A stretch of 64,000 nucleotides of DNA from Bacillus sp. B-jedd (GTDB lineage Bacteria > Bacillota > Bacilli > Bacillales > Cytobacillaceae): NCBI RefSeq assembly GCF_000821085.1, contig NZ_CCXR01000001.1, positions 3,059,001 to 3,123,000 on the forward strand. The letters are read 5' to 3'. The notes below the pieces were generated by a model. It had not been told where the DNA came from, made no database searches, and saw only the letters and a program-made list of their open reading frames with translations. The position numbers were made by a program, and so were the translations under genes. Shown in pieces: positions 1 to 8,940 of the stretch (position 1 is the stretch's first letter; each line of letters opens with the position of its first letter).

Positions 1-217
1 TTAAAAAGTCCTTTATCATGTGCCAGCTTGTCGCGACGGTTTCTTCTGTGTACCAGGGCGAGCTGAAGGCGACCCCTTCACCTAAGCCGGAGCGGCCATC
101 CCGGTCGACTGCCTCCACGATGATGGCTTCCCGTTCCGTTACTTTGCCGAGGTGTGTATGGAAGGGCTGTTTGAGCGGCATTGAAATGACCGACAGCTTT
201 ATGGATGCAATGTTCAT
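1..217 (-). CDS. menC: o-succinylbenzoate synthase MenC (5' part only)
   Basis: Only the first 72 codons lie in the window; the rest runs off the left edge. The translation begins MNIASIKLSVISMPLKQPF and continues with an EGVAFSSPWYTEET stretch, which fits the N-terminal capping domain of enolase-superfamily MenC. The family dehydrates SHCHC to o-succinylbenzoate in menaquinone synthesis. The ATG overlaps the menE stop in an ATGA, so it is the last visible gene of the menF-D-H-B-E-C operon and is probably translationally coupled. The catalytic Lys/Asp residues lie outside the window. Confidence 0.85.
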   Translation of the reverse strand, partial: MNIASIKLSVISMPLKQPFHTHLGKVTEREAIIVEAVDRDGRSGLGEGVAFSSPWYTEETVATSWHMIKDFL

Positions 218-1704
218 TTCGGTGCCTCCCCGATTAGTTCAGGAAGTTTCCTGCGGAGGAGTTTGTTGGAGGCGTTCCTCGGCAGTTCCCTGGCAAAATA
301 AATTTCCCGTGGCACTTTATACTTGGCCAGTTTTTCCTGGCAAAAAGCGCGCAGCCCGCCTGGGGAGATTTCATAATCCCCTTTCAGCACGACAAAAGCG
401 GCCGGCACCTGTCCCCATTCGCTGTCCGGTATGCCAGTGACCCCTGCTTCCAATACACTAGGATGGGACAGGAGGACGCTTTCGATTTCGGCGGGATAGA
501 TGTTTTCGCCTCCGGAGATGATCAGGTCGGAACGCCTGTCAAGCACATAAAGAAATCCTTCCCCGTCCACGTATCCGATGTCGCCTGTCCGGAGCCATCC
601 ACCGATGATTTTCTCCGCTGTTTCCTCATGTCTGTTCAAATATCCTGGCGTGACGTTCGGCCCTTTGAGCAAGATTTCCCCTGCTTCCCCGGCAGCTGCT
701 TCAGCCCCATCAGGATGCTGGATTTTTAAAGAGACTGGAAAAAGCGGTTTGCCCGCCGATCCCAGCTTTGCCAGGCTGTATTCCGGGGAAAGGGTGACGG
801 ATTGAGACGCCGTTTCGGTCATTCCGTATGTTTGGAAAACCGGGATGTTCCGGTCCCGGCATGCTTCAAGCAATGGCAACGGCGCAGGGCCTCCACCGAG
901 CAGCATGCAGCGAAATGTGCCTGGTAGGCGTTTGTCGCCAAGTTCCTCGATGATTCTCGTCAAAGTTGTACCGACAACGGACATGATGGTGACTTTTTTC
1001 GCCTCGATGTCCAACAGTGTCTGCCGCGAGTCGAAAGAGCTGTGCAACACAATGTGCATCCCGTAAATAATGCTCCTCATTAAAATGGAGTAGCCGCTGA
1101 TATGGAAAACAGGGACAGCACAAAGCCAGGTGTCTTCTTGGGATAGGCCGAGGTTCAAGGCAGATCCCGCTGCGCTCCAGAAGTGGTTCCCATACGTTTG
1201 GAGAACACCTTTCGGCTTACCAGTCGTTCCTGAGGTGTACATGACAGTGCAGACTTCATCAAGGTTCAGTTCTTCAAGAAGGGGAAAATCGGCTGTTTCA
1301 GCATCTTTTAGCCCTTCAAGCGGGAATGTCAGGATGGCCGTAATATTTGCCGCGGATTCTGATGCGAGACTTTCAAAGGATTCCTGATAGATCAGGAACT
1401 CAGCTTTCGCGTCATCCAGCTGGTAGGACAGCTCTCCGGCGGACAGGCGGTTGTTCAACATGACTGCCGTCGCGCCAAGAAGCTGCAGAGCATAAAGGAA
1501 CACAGCTGAGTCAAGGCTGTTTTTGACAAGTACGCCAGTGAGACTGCCCTTTTTCATCCCTAGCCCGGCGAGTTTCCCTGCGACATTCATGCTGCTCTCA
1601 TACAGCTCCTTAAAGGTAAGCTGCTCATCGAGATAGCTGATCGCTGCTCTGCCAGGAGTTAATTGAGCCCGTTTTTGCAAAAAGTTCGGCATGGTTTGTG
1701 CCAT
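214..1704 (-). CDS. menE: o-succinylbenzoate--CoA ligase MenE
   Basis: Acyl-adenylate-forming enzyme of 496 residues that activates o-succinylbenzoate with ATP and CoA. The AMP-binding loop YTSGTTGKPKG is near residue 155, the QTYGMTETAS motif near residue 290, and the hinge region YVLDRRSDLIISGGENIYP near residue 385; the last Lys of the family is in the NASNKLLRRKL tail. Length is close to the roughly 486 residues of the B. subtilis enzyme. The start is an ATG behind GAAGGTGAAA. It follows menB by about 100 bp and overlaps menC by 4 bp. Confidence 0.95.
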   Translation of the reverse strand: MAQTMPNFLQKRAQLTPGRAAISYLDEQLTFKELYESSMNVAGKLAGLGMKKGSLTGVLVKNSLDSAVFLYALQLLGATAVMLNNRLSAGELSYQLDDAKAEFLIYQESFESLASESAANITAILTFPLEGLKDAETADFPLLEELNLDEVCTVMYTSGTTGKPKGVLQTYGNHFWSAAGSALNLGLSQEDTWLCAVPVFHISGYSILMRSIIYGMHIVLHSSFDSRQTLLDIEAKKVTIMSVVGTTLTRIIEELGDKRLPGTFRCMLLGGGPAPLPLLEACRDRNIPVFQTYGMTETASQSVTLSPEYSLAKLGSAGKPLFPVSLKIQHPDGAEAAAGEAGEILLKGPNVTPGYLNRHEETAEKIIGGWLRTGDIGYVDGEGFLYVLDRRSDLIISGGENIYPAEIESVLLSHPSVLEAGVTGIPDSEWGQVPAAFVVLKGDYEISPGGLRAFCQEKLAKYKVPREIYFARELPRNASNKLLRRKLPELIGEAPK

Positions 1705-1801
1705 ATTTTCACCTTCAATAGTAAAACAGCCTGACGGGGAATCCCATCAAGCTGCAGAATGTTTAATTGATTTGGAAACCGATGCCCGAATGGTATCCGG
1801 T

Positions 1802-2620
1802 TTATGGGAACCTTGGGAACTGGCCAAAGTCCGGCTTGCGCTTTTCTTTGAAAGCGTCGCGGCCTTCTTTTGCTTCATCTGTTGTGTAATAAAGGAGCGT
1901 TGCATCTCCAGCGAATTGCTGAAGTCCGGCAAGCCCGTCCGTGTCCGCGTTCATTGCTGCTTTCAGGAAACGGAGAGCTGTAGGGCTCTTTTCAAGGATT
2001 TCTTCGCACCATTTGATTGTTTCATCTTCAACCTGTTCAAGCGGTACAACTGTGTTGACTAGGCCCATGTCAAGTGCTTCCTGGGCGTTGTACTGGCGGC
2101 AAAGATACCAGATTTCGCGCGCCTTTTTATGGCCGATAATCCTGGCAAGATATCCGGAGCCATAGCCTGCATCAAAGCTGCCGACTTTCGGACCTGTCTG
2201 GCCAAAAATGGCGTTGTCCGCCGCGATGGTCAAATCGCAGACAACGTGAAGAACATGGCCGCCGCCGATGGCATAGCCTTTTACCATGGCAATGACAGGT
2301 TTTGGAATGACGCGGATCAAGCGCTGCAGGTCAAGAACGTTCAGACGCGGAATTTCATCCTCGCCAACGTAGCCTCCGTGCCCGCGCACCTTTTGGTCTC
2401 CGCCTGAACAGAACGCCATATCGCCTGCGCCAGTCAGAACAATGACGCCCACACTGGAATCGTCTCGAGCGTAAGCAAATGCATCAATCAGTTCCATGAC
2501 CGTTTTCGGGCGGAACGCGTTGCGCACCTCCGGTCGGTTGATGGTGATTTTCGCGATGCCGTTATATGTTTCATACAAAATATCTTCGTATTGTCGACCT
2601 GCGACCCATTCTACTGTCAA
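1802..2620 (-). CDS. menB: 1,4-dihydroxy-2-naphthoyl-CoA synthase MenB
   Basis: Crotonase-fold enzyme of 272 residues that closes the second ring, turning o-succinylbenzoyl-CoA into DHNA-CoA. The oxyanion-hole region [11 protein letters not shown] and the [17 protein letters not shown] segment are typical of MenB, as is the [14 protein letters not shown] stretch. The start is TTG (TTGACAGTAGAATGG) with AAAGGAGG eight bases upstream. It sits 15 bp after menH in the men operon. Confidence 0.96.
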   Translation of the reverse strand: MTVEWVAGRQYEDILYETYNGIAKITINRPEVRNAFRPKTVMELIDAFAYARDDSSVGVIVLTGAGDMAFCSGGDQKVRGHGGYVGEDEIPRLNVLDLQRLIRVIPKPVIAMVKGYAIGGGHVLHVVCDLTIAADNAIFGQTGPKVGSFDAGYGSGYLARIIGHKKAREIWYLCRQYNAQEALDMGLVNTVVPLEQVEDETIKWCEEILEKSPTALRFLKAAMNADTDGLAGLQQFAGDATLLYYTTDEAKEGRDAFKEKRKPDFGQFPRFP

Positions 2621-2635
2621 AATGGAATCCTCCTT

Positions 2636-3445
2636 TTATGTATGTGTCAAAAACCCACTAACTATTGTACCAAACTTCTCCGGATTCTCCACGTGAATTG
2701 CATGCCCAGTACCCTCAATAATTTCGATTCGGGATGATTTCAGGCGCTGAGACACCTTTTCGGCTATCCCTATGAATTTCTCATCGAGCTCCCCAGCGAG
2801 AAGCATTACGTCAGCATCCAGGCTGTGGAGGCTGTCCCAGTAGGATGGCTGGGCGCCAGTTCCAATCCCGAGCAAAGAATTCGCCAGGCCAACAGGAGAA
2901 TTGGTAAGGCGCTGTGCCCTCGTTCCCTTCCTTATTGGTTCCGGCATTTCCTGCAGCGATTTGAACAGGGGGATATCTTGCCAATAATCGACAAAGGCTT
3001 CAATTCCCTGCTCCTTAATAAAATTGGCAAGTTCACTGTCTTTCATACGGCGGTTAATCCGTTCTTCCTCTGTATCCAGTCCGGGGGAAGAACTTTCAAG
3101 CACCAACTTGCCGACACGGCCAGGACGGGCAGACGCAAATCCAAGAGCAATCCTTCCGCCCATTGAATAGCCAAGCACATTGGCCCGTTCAACTTCCAGC
3201 TTGTCCAGTATGGCGCATAAGTCCTCGATTGTATTCTCCATGCTGTAACGTACAGGTTCATCAGGAGACTCAGTGTTGCCATGGCCCGGCAGGTCAGGGC
3301 AAATCAGCATGGAATGCCGGCCCCACTTTTCGCAAAAAGGGAGCCAGGTCCCGCTGCTGCCGGTGAATCCGTGCAAAAGCAGGAGCGGTTCCCCTTTTCC
3401 GCAAACTTCCACATGGTATGCCAACCCGTTTACAGATATTTTCAT
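2636..3445 (-). CDS. menH: SHCHC synthase MenH (alpha/beta hydrolase)
   Basis: Alpha/beta hydrolase of 269 residues expected to remove pyruvate from SEPHCHC to give SHCHC. Visible motifs are LLLLHGFTGSSGTW (oxyanion loop), the nucleophile elbow GYSMGG, and the catalytic His in EGTGHAIHVENP. The frame is open 16 codons further upstream, but the ATG at 3445 overlaps the menD stop as ATGA and begins MKISVNGLAYHVEV, so that start is chosen. Length agrees with B. subtilis MenH/YtxM. Confidence 0.92.
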   Translation of the reverse strand: MKISVNGLAYHVEVCGKGEPLLLLHGFTGSSGTWLPFCEKWGRHSMLICPDLPGHGNTESPDEPVRYSMENTIEDLCAILDKLEVERANVLGYSMGGRIALGFASARPGRVGKLVLESSSPGLDTEEERINRRMKDSELANFIKEQGIEAFVDYWQDIPLFKSLQEMPEPIRKGTRAQRLTNSPVGLANSLLGIGTGAQPSYWDSLHSLDADVMLLAGELDEKFIGIAEKVSQRLKSSRIEIIEGTGHAIHVENPEKFGTIVSGFLTHT

Positions 3446-5193
3446 TTTTCCATATCCGCAAACTTGTTTATTTCCCGGGAAACAGACTGCCAAAGCCTGC
3501 GGTGGTCAGCGGCATTTGCTTCCCTGTTTGTGATGACTTCTATCACTTTGAGGCCGGATTTTTCTTTTGCGATGGCCAGGGAATCCCTGAACTGCTCCCA
3601 ATCCGAAGCACTGAAAAATTTCCCCCCATACATTTCAACGGCATGAGAAAAATCAAGATTAAGAGGCGTCCCGAAAAGCTGTTCGAAATTTTTCGCCTTG
3701 CCTGACTGAGGCAGAAAGGAGAAAATGCCGCCGCCGTTGTTATTGATGAGGATGACAGTCAAATCAAGTTTATACTGCTTCGCGGCAATCAGACCATTCA
3801 GGTCATGGAAAAAAGTAAGATCCCCGAGAACAAGGTACATTGGGCCCGCATATAGCGAGGCGCCAAGCGCTGTTGAAGTGACGCCGTCAATGCCATTCGC
3901 GCCGCGGTTGGCCAATACGCGGATATCCGTTCTGTTTTGCCAATAAAAGCTGTCCAAATCCCTGATTGGCATACTGTTGCCGACAAAAAGCGACGCTCCT
4001 TCAGGAAGAAGTTCGGGAAGCTGGTGATAGACAAAGCTTTCATTCAGGTTTTCCCTATCCATCCCGGCATCCATAGCCGCTTTCGAGAGTCCGTTCATCT
4101 TCAGCCAGCGATCGGCAAAATTCGATCCGTGCCTTTTCTGGACATGCTGAAGGATTCCTGCGCAGAACAGTTCTTCATCACAATAAACCATTTCAGTCGA
4201 CAGTGCGTGCGGGTCAATCCAGCCTCCACCGCCGTCAACGACATATTGCCACGCGTTCCGGTTTTCCTTAAGGAAAATGCCTGCTGCCTTGGAAACGGGC
4301 ATGGCTCCGAAACGGATGACCACGTCAGGCTTCAGCATGTTCTTTGCCTCTTCAAAGCGAAGGAATGCATCATATGTATCGACAATCCAATCACCATATT
4401 CGGTTTCGCTCCTTAGCTGGGAAAGAGGATCGGCCAGCACCGGATATCCGAGAGCTTCTGCCAGCAGCGCAACTTTTTCATTGAAACCTTTATGATCAAT
4501 CTGCCCGCAAACAATGATTCCCTTTTCATGCTTTTCAAAAACCGCCGCCATCCTTCGGAACTCTTCTTCGGTAAGGGTCCGTTTTCCGACATTGACGGAA
4601 ACATAGCCTTCAGGCCTTTCTGCCAGTTCGAACAAACGGTCATCTTCCAAATCCGGAATCAGCGGCTCCCTGAATGGAAAGTTTAAATGCACCGGCCCTG
4701 CCGGAGCTTGGATTGCGGCTGAAGCAGCCCTCGCACATACCGTCCTAGCGTACCGGAGCACATCGGCCGATTCTTCAGGCAATGCCATTTCATTGAACCA
4801 TTTCACATGCTTTCCGTACAGGTTGATTTGGTCAATGGCCTGTGGAGCGCCGACATCCCGCAATTCATGCGGCCTGTCCGCGGTCAGCACAAGAAGGGGC
4901 ACGCGCGAATAGCGTGCCTCAACGATTGCCGGAAAATAATTGGCCGCGGCTGTCCCTGAAGTACAGAGTATGGCCACGGTTTTTTTTGTTGCTTTCGCTA
5001 TCCCGAGGGCGAAGAATGCCGCCGACCTTTCGTCTACATGAACATGCAAATTCAACCCAGGATGTTCCGCCATGACCATCGCCATCGGAGTCGAGCGCGA
5101 GCCCGGACTGACAACGACATCCTTGATCCCTGTATTTACTAGTTCCGCCACAAACGCGGCAATATAAGCTGTTAAAGCACTTTGATGATTCAT
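3442..5193 (-). CDS. menD: SEPHCHC synthase MenD (thiamine diphosphate enzyme)
   Basis: ThDP-dependent enzyme of 583 residues that adds the succinic semialdehyde unit from 2-oxoglutarate to isochorismate. The N-terminal pyrimidine-binding domain carries VVVSPGSRSTPM and the conserved Glu of VDERSAAFFALG. The C-terminal domain carries the Mg/ThDP motif GDLTFFHDLNGL, then LINNNGGGIFSFLPQ. It overlaps menF and menH by 4 bp on each side, a tight translationally coupled arrangement. Confidence 0.96.
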   Translation of the reverse strand: MNHQSALTAYIAAFVAELVNTGIKDVVVSPGSRSTPMAMVMAEHPGLNLHVHVDERSAAFFALGIAKATKKTVAILCTSGTAAANYFPAIVEARYSRVPLLVLTADRPHELRDVGAPQAIDQINLYGKHVKWFNEMALPEESADVLRYARTVCARAASAAIQAPAGPVHLNFPFREPLIPDLEDDRLFELAERPEGYVSVNVGKRTLTEEEFRRMAAVFEKHEKGIIVCGQIDHKGFNEKVALLAEALGYPVLADPLSQLRSETEYGDWIVDTYDAFLRFEEAKNMLKPDVVIRFGAMPVSKAAGIFLKENRNAWQYVVDGGGGWIDPHALSTEMVYCDEELFCAGILQHVQKRHGSNFADRWLKMNGLSKAAMDAGMDRENLNESFVYHQLPELLPEGASLFVGNSMPIRDLDSFYWQNRTDIRVLANRGANGIDGVTSTALGASLYAGPMYLVLGDLTFFHDLNGLIAAKQYKLDLTVILINNNGGGIFSFLPQSGKAKNFEQLFGTPLNLDFSHAVEMYGGKFFSASDWEQFRDSLAIAKEKSGLKVIEVITNREANAADHRRLWQSVSREINKFADMEK

Positions 5194-6599
5194 TCCATTT
5201 TTCCCCCAAGGGCCGAAAGCATCGGCCTGAATTTCAGACCTGTTTCCAAGTATTCACTATCAACATCGGAATTCGAGACAACCCCGCAGCCGGCAAAAAG
5301 TGATGCCTCCTGCCCCTGAATTAATCCTGAGCGGATCGCAACGGCAAATTCCCCGTTACCAGCATAGTCCATCCAGCCGATAGGAGCCGCATAAAACCCT
5401 CTGTCAAGCGCCTCAAGTTCACGGATCCTTTCCACCGCTAGCTCCTTGGGAAGCCCGCCCAGCGCAGGTGTCGGATGAAGTTTTTCAACTAGTTCAAGAA
5501 GGCTGGTTGTATCAAGCGCGACTCCTTCGACGGGAGTATACAAATGCTGGATGTCACGGATTTTCATGAGCTGCGGCTTGTCGGGAATAATCACTTTTTC
5601 ACAGGATCCATCCAATGCGTCCCTGATCATATCCACGACATACTGATGTTCTGCGAGATTCTTTTCATCATTTAACAGCAGCCCGCCAAGCTGGCCGTCT
5701 TCCTCTTCTGTCTTACCACGGGGGATAGATCCTGCCAGGCATGCCGAATGAATCGAGTTCCCACGCTTTTTGATTAAGCGTTCCGGGGAAGCGCCAATGA
5801 AGCTGTCGCCTCCCGATTCGAAAGAAAAGATAAAGCTTGTTTTTTGCGTGTCCTCAAGATTGCCAAGCAGCTTTCCGGTATCCACTTTGCTATCAAAGAA
5901 CAAACGCAGTTCCCTGGCGAGGACGACTTTTTTAAGTGGGCCACCGTCATTTAGGCCGCGGATGGCATCAGCCACCGCCTCTTTCCACTCCGCCGGGTTT
6001 ATTTCCATTATCTCATTCAGCCGGGCGTTTTGTTTGGTTTCGGACTTTTTGTCCAGTTGAAAAAGCGTGTCCCTTTCAGCTGCCACTTTTTCAAAAAGCG
6101 AAACCCCGTCATGCTTTGTGCAAAGTACGTTCGTTGTTACATACATATCACCGTCCGACACGGTTAGCATAAATCTGGGAACATGAAAAAGAGCCTCTGG
6201 GTATTTTGACCAAAGGGGCGTTTTCTCTTTGAGCGGATCGAACGAAAAACCGCCAAACATGAGCGGCCCTGTTCCGGGAACCTGGTGCGGATTGGATATG
6301 ATGCTATCCTGGACAAGCTGCTTCCATTTCAGGTCAATAGCCGAAAATCTATCCACCGCCTTATCACTGCTAAGTTGGGCGGCGATGCCCATTCCGGTGA
6401 TATAAAAACTGCCGTCGGGGTTTTTCCAGTAAAACCGTTCGCCAAAGAAAGCGTCATTGCCGTTATTAAAAAATGAAAGGGGCTCCATCGCTCCGGCCTT
6501 TTTGATTTCACTCACTAAAATCGGCCGGTCCAGTTCCCCTGCCTTTGATATGCCAAGAAGGATTGCTTCCTTCAGTTCTGTTTCATGAATGGTAACCAC
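5190..6599 (-). CDS. menF: isochorismate synthase MenF
   Basis: Chorismate-utilising enzyme of 469 residues that isomerises chorismate to isochorismate, the first committed step of menaquinone synthesis. The chorismate-binding domain shows FIGASPERLIKK near residue 275, the HPTPALGGLPKELA loop, and GFYAAPIGWMDYAGNGEFAVAIRSG near the C-terminus. The start is GTG (GTGGTTACCATT) with GGAGGGATCTTT before it. It is the first gene of the men operon, divergent from menA. Confidence 0.95.
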   Translation of the reverse strand: MVTIHETELKEAILLGISKAGELDRPILVSEIKKAGAMEPLSFFNNGNDAFFGERFYWKNPDGSFYITGMGIAAQLSSDKAVDRFSAIDLKWKQLVQDSIISNPHQVPGTGPLMFGGFSFDPLKEKTPLWSKYPEALFHVPRFMLTVSDGDMYVTTNVLCTKHDGVSLFEKVAAERDTLFQLDKKSETKQNARLNEIMEINPAEWKEAVADAIRGLNDGGPLKKVVLARELRLFFDSKVDTGKLLGNLEDTQKTSFIFSFESGGDSFIGASPERLIKKRGNSIHSACLAGSIPRGKTEEEDGQLGGLLLNDEKNLAEHQYVVDMIRDALDGSCEKVIIPDKPQLMKIRDIQHLYTPVEGVALDTTSLLELVEKLHPTPALGGLPKELAVERIRELEALDRGFYAAPIGWMDYAGNGEFAVAIRSGLIQGQEASLFAGCGVVSNSDVDSEYLETGLKFRPMLSALGGKME

Positions 6600-6656
6600 A
6601 AAGATCCCTCCAACACAGCATCAAAGCTGTTGTCCATTCAGTTACAAGCCTATTTT

Positions 6657-6686
6657 AAGATACTACCCCATTTAAGGGAGTGTCAA
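6657..6686 (-). promoter_or_regulatory. Probable sigma-A promoter of the men operon
   Basis: On the minus strand a perfect TTGACA (6681-6686) is followed after 18 bp by TATCTT (6657-6662), about 60 bp upstream of the menF GTG. This is a motif match read by eye. Confidence 0.6.
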
Positions 6687-6854
6687 TAACACTTGTCACA
6701 TTTAGCCGTTTTCATTCCTTATTATACCTTATTCCAGCGCAAAGCTCGACAATCGCTGCCTTTTTCTTATAGTCGGAAAATATAGTTTTTTTGCCATAAA
6801 AGTAATTTTAAACATTAGAATTTGAGGATATTTCCAATTGCCAGGAACTAGCCA

Positions 6855-6890
6855 TTGACATGTACTGGCAGATTTCCTACACTTAAGTGT
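6855..6890 (+). promoter_or_regulatory. Probable menA promoter with a palindromic operator over the -10
   Basis: TTGACA (6855-6860), a 17-bp spacer and TACACT (6878-6883) lie about 80 bp upstream of the menA ATG. The -10 is embedded in the perfect 12-bp palindrome ACACTTAAGTGT (6879-6890), placed where a repressor would block RNA polymerase. The rest of the 360-bp menF-menA gap is AT-rich and shows no other recognisable element. Confidence 0.55.
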
Positions 6891-6961
6891 GGCATAAGTA
6901 ATTTACAATATTGCTAGATTTGAAACCAGCTTTTGTTAACTATATTTAGGGAGTGTTGTTC

Positions 6962-7897
6962 ATGCATGCACAGTTACAATCTGGCACCCCCCATATTCCT
7001 GAATCGAACCGCGGATTCCGCGCCTGGTGGCAGCTGACAAGACCACATACTCTAACAGCGGCCTTTGTGCCTGTTTTTCTTGGGACGGCGCTCGCCCTTC
7101 CTTCTGGCAAAATCCATTTCGGGCTCTTTTTCGCGATGTTGTTTGCCAGCCTATTAATTCAGGCGGCAACCAATATGTTCAATGAGTATTATGACTTTAA
7201 GAGGGGCCTTGATACCGAGCATTCGATTGGGATTGGCGGAGCCATAGTCCGCGATGGCATCAGCCCAAGGACGGTTATGGTGCTCGCTCTTACCCTTTAT
7301 GGGATTTCTCTTTTGCTTGGCATATATATCTGTATGGAAACGAGCTGGTGGCTGGCGCTGATTGGCAGCTTGTCAATGCTTTGCGGCTATCTGTACACAG
7401 GCGGCCCCTACCCGATTGCGTATACGCCCCTGGGCGAATTGTTTGCCGGATTTTTTATGGGATGCCTAATCATTCTCATTTCTTATTTCATTCAGACCGG
7501 AGATGTTTCCGGCATAAGCATCCTTGTCTCCATCCCAGTGTCCATCCTTGTTGGTGCGATCCTTCTTGCCAACAATATCCGCGATCATGACGGGGACAAG
7601 GAATTTGGCAGGAAAACACTGGCCATCCTTCTTGGCAGGGAAAATGCCATCCGCTTTTTAGCGGGTATGTTCATTACCGCCTATCTGCTTGTTGCGGTAT
7701 TTATCGCCGCAGGAATAGCTTCGGCTTGGGCTGCGATTGTCGTTTTGAGTGCGCCTAAAGCAATCAATGCGGTGAAGGGCTTTAAGGCCGGCAAAGCGCC
7801 GATTCAGATGATGCCCGCCATGAAAGCGACAGCGCAGACGAATACAATTTTTGGTTTTCTTCTCTCAGTTGGTTTACTGATCGGGTTTTTCCTATAA
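6962..7897 (+). CDS. menA: 1,4-dihydroxy-2-naphthoate prenyltransferase MenA
   Basis: UbiA-family membrane prenyltransferase of 311 residues, the same length as the B. subtilis enzyme; it attaches the polyprenyl side chain to DHNA. The first Asp-rich motif is in NMFNEYYDFKRGLD and the second in NNIRDHDGDKEFGRKT, with about eight hydrophobic segments between and after. A GTG three codons earlier is in frame, but AGGGAG ends nine bases before the ATG at 6962. Its position opposite menF groups all visible men genes. Confidence 0.93.
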   Translation: MHAQLQSGTPHIPESNRGFRAWWQLTRPHTLTAAFVPVFLGTALALPSGKIHFGLFFAMLFASLLIQAATNMFNEYYDFKRGLDTEHSIGIGGAIVRDGISPRTVMVLALTLYGISLLLGIYICMETSWWLALIGSLSMLCGYLYTGGPYPIAYTPLGELFAGFFMGCLIILISYFIQTGDVSGISILVSIPVSILVGAILLANNIRDHDGDKEFGRKTLAILLGRENAIRFLAGMFITAYLLVAVFIAAGIASAWAAIVVLSAPKAINAVKGFKAGKAPIQMMPAMKATAQTNTIFGFLLSVGLLIGFFL

Positions 7898-7916
7898 CGT
7901 TACATTTTACCAACGG

Positions 7917-7946
7917 GCTCCTGCTAATGCAGGGGCTTTTTTGTTT
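7917..7946 (+). terminator. Intrinsic terminator of menA
   Basis: GCTCCTGC-TAAT-GCAGGGGC stem (one G-U pair) followed by a T-rich tract. Confidence 0.75.
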
Positions 7947-8106
7947 TTAAAGTGCTTTTGCTAGCCTATCCTTCTACACGAAATACTGCGGCATTCGGGA
8001 AGGAAGCAGTAGAACCGCTCCCCTGCCTCATGTTTCATCCATCAGCGGAGGGGGAAGGAATTTATTACAGCGAGTGTTAAATTGAGATGAAATGGATGTG
8101 TGTGCG

Positions 8107-8871
8107 ATGTTAAGCGAGAAGCAATTAAATACATTGAAAGTTGCGTTGCATGATGAGAAGGCTGCTTTGGAAAGTCAGCTTGAGATGGGCGATGGGTATG
8201 CGGATCGGGATGAAATGGAGACGGAGACAGTTGGTGAGCTGTCTTCTTATGATAATCATCCGGCCGATCTTGGCACTGAGCTTTTTGAAAGGGAAAAGAA
8301 TTTTGCCCTTGAAGACCATGCAGGCACGCAGCTGCAGAAAGTAAGCGCCGCCCTGGCGGCCATCGCGGAAGGCTCCTATGGCGTCTGCCGTGAATGCGGT
8401 AAGGAGATTCCTTATGAACGTCTTGAAGTGATTCCTTCCACTCTTTATTGTGTCGAGCATACCCCGGATCAGAAAGTGGCTGATGACAGGCCTGTCGAGG
8501 AAGAAATACTGGAGCCTTCTGTGCCCAATTCCTTCAGGGGAAGGAGCGAAGGCGGGGTCATTGATACAAATGACAGCTTCGAGGAAGTAGCCCGCTATGG
8601 AACCTCAGAAGGACCTTCTGATTTGGTCGGGGACTATGACGGCTATGATGAACTTTACAATAAAGGAATCAATGAAGAAGCGCCCCCTGAAGAAATCGAA
8701 GAGTACGTTTCAAATGATATTGAGGGCGGAAACAGGGAATACAATCCAACAAACGAAAAACTGGAAGAGCTTGAGGCAATGCTCGACCGCAAAGGCCTCG
8801 ATTCGCAAATGGGTGATGTGCATTATAAGAAGAAAGATAGCTATATTGATGATGACGATCAGGACGAATGA
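8107..8871 (+). CDS. yteA: YteA-like TraR/DksA-family zinc-finger protein
   Basis: Acidic protein of 254 residues beginning MLSEKQLNTLKVALHDEKAA, matching the start of B. subtilis YteA. The N-terminal half has the GELSSYDNHPADLGTELFE motif, then a coiled stretch and a treble-clef zinc motif (CRECG...YCVEH, near residue 95) in which the last ligand appears to be His rather than Cys. The C-terminal 130 residues are very acidic and low in complexity. The frame could start five codons earlier at 8092; neither ATG has a strong ribosome site. YteA lies beside men genes in B. subtilis too. Its function is not known. Confidence 0.8.
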   Translation: MLSEKQLNTLKVALHDEKAALESQLEMGDGYADRDEMETETVGELSSYDNHPADLGTELFEREKNFALEDHAGTQLQKVSAALAAIAEGSYGVCRECGKEIPYERLEVIPSTLYCVEHTPDQKVADDRPVEEEILEPSVPNSFRGRSEGGVIDTNDSFEEVARYGTSEGPSDLVGDYDGYDELYNKGINEEAPPEEIEEYVSNDIEGGNREYNPTNEKLEELEAMLDRKGLDSQMGDVHYKKKDSYIDDDDQDE

Positions 8872-8900
8872 TTATCTTTATTACTCTCAGAAATAAGAAC

Positions 8901-8936
8901 GCAGCCAGTTCCGAATATGGAACTGGCTGCTTTTTT
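8901..8936. terminator. Shared terminator between yteA and glgD
   Basis: A 12-bp perfect stem, GCAGCCAGTTCC-gaatat-GGAACTGGCTGC, is followed by TTTTTT. It lies between convergent genes; the poly-T is on the plus side, so it mainly serves yteA. Confidence 0.85.
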
Positions 8937-8940
8937 GAAC

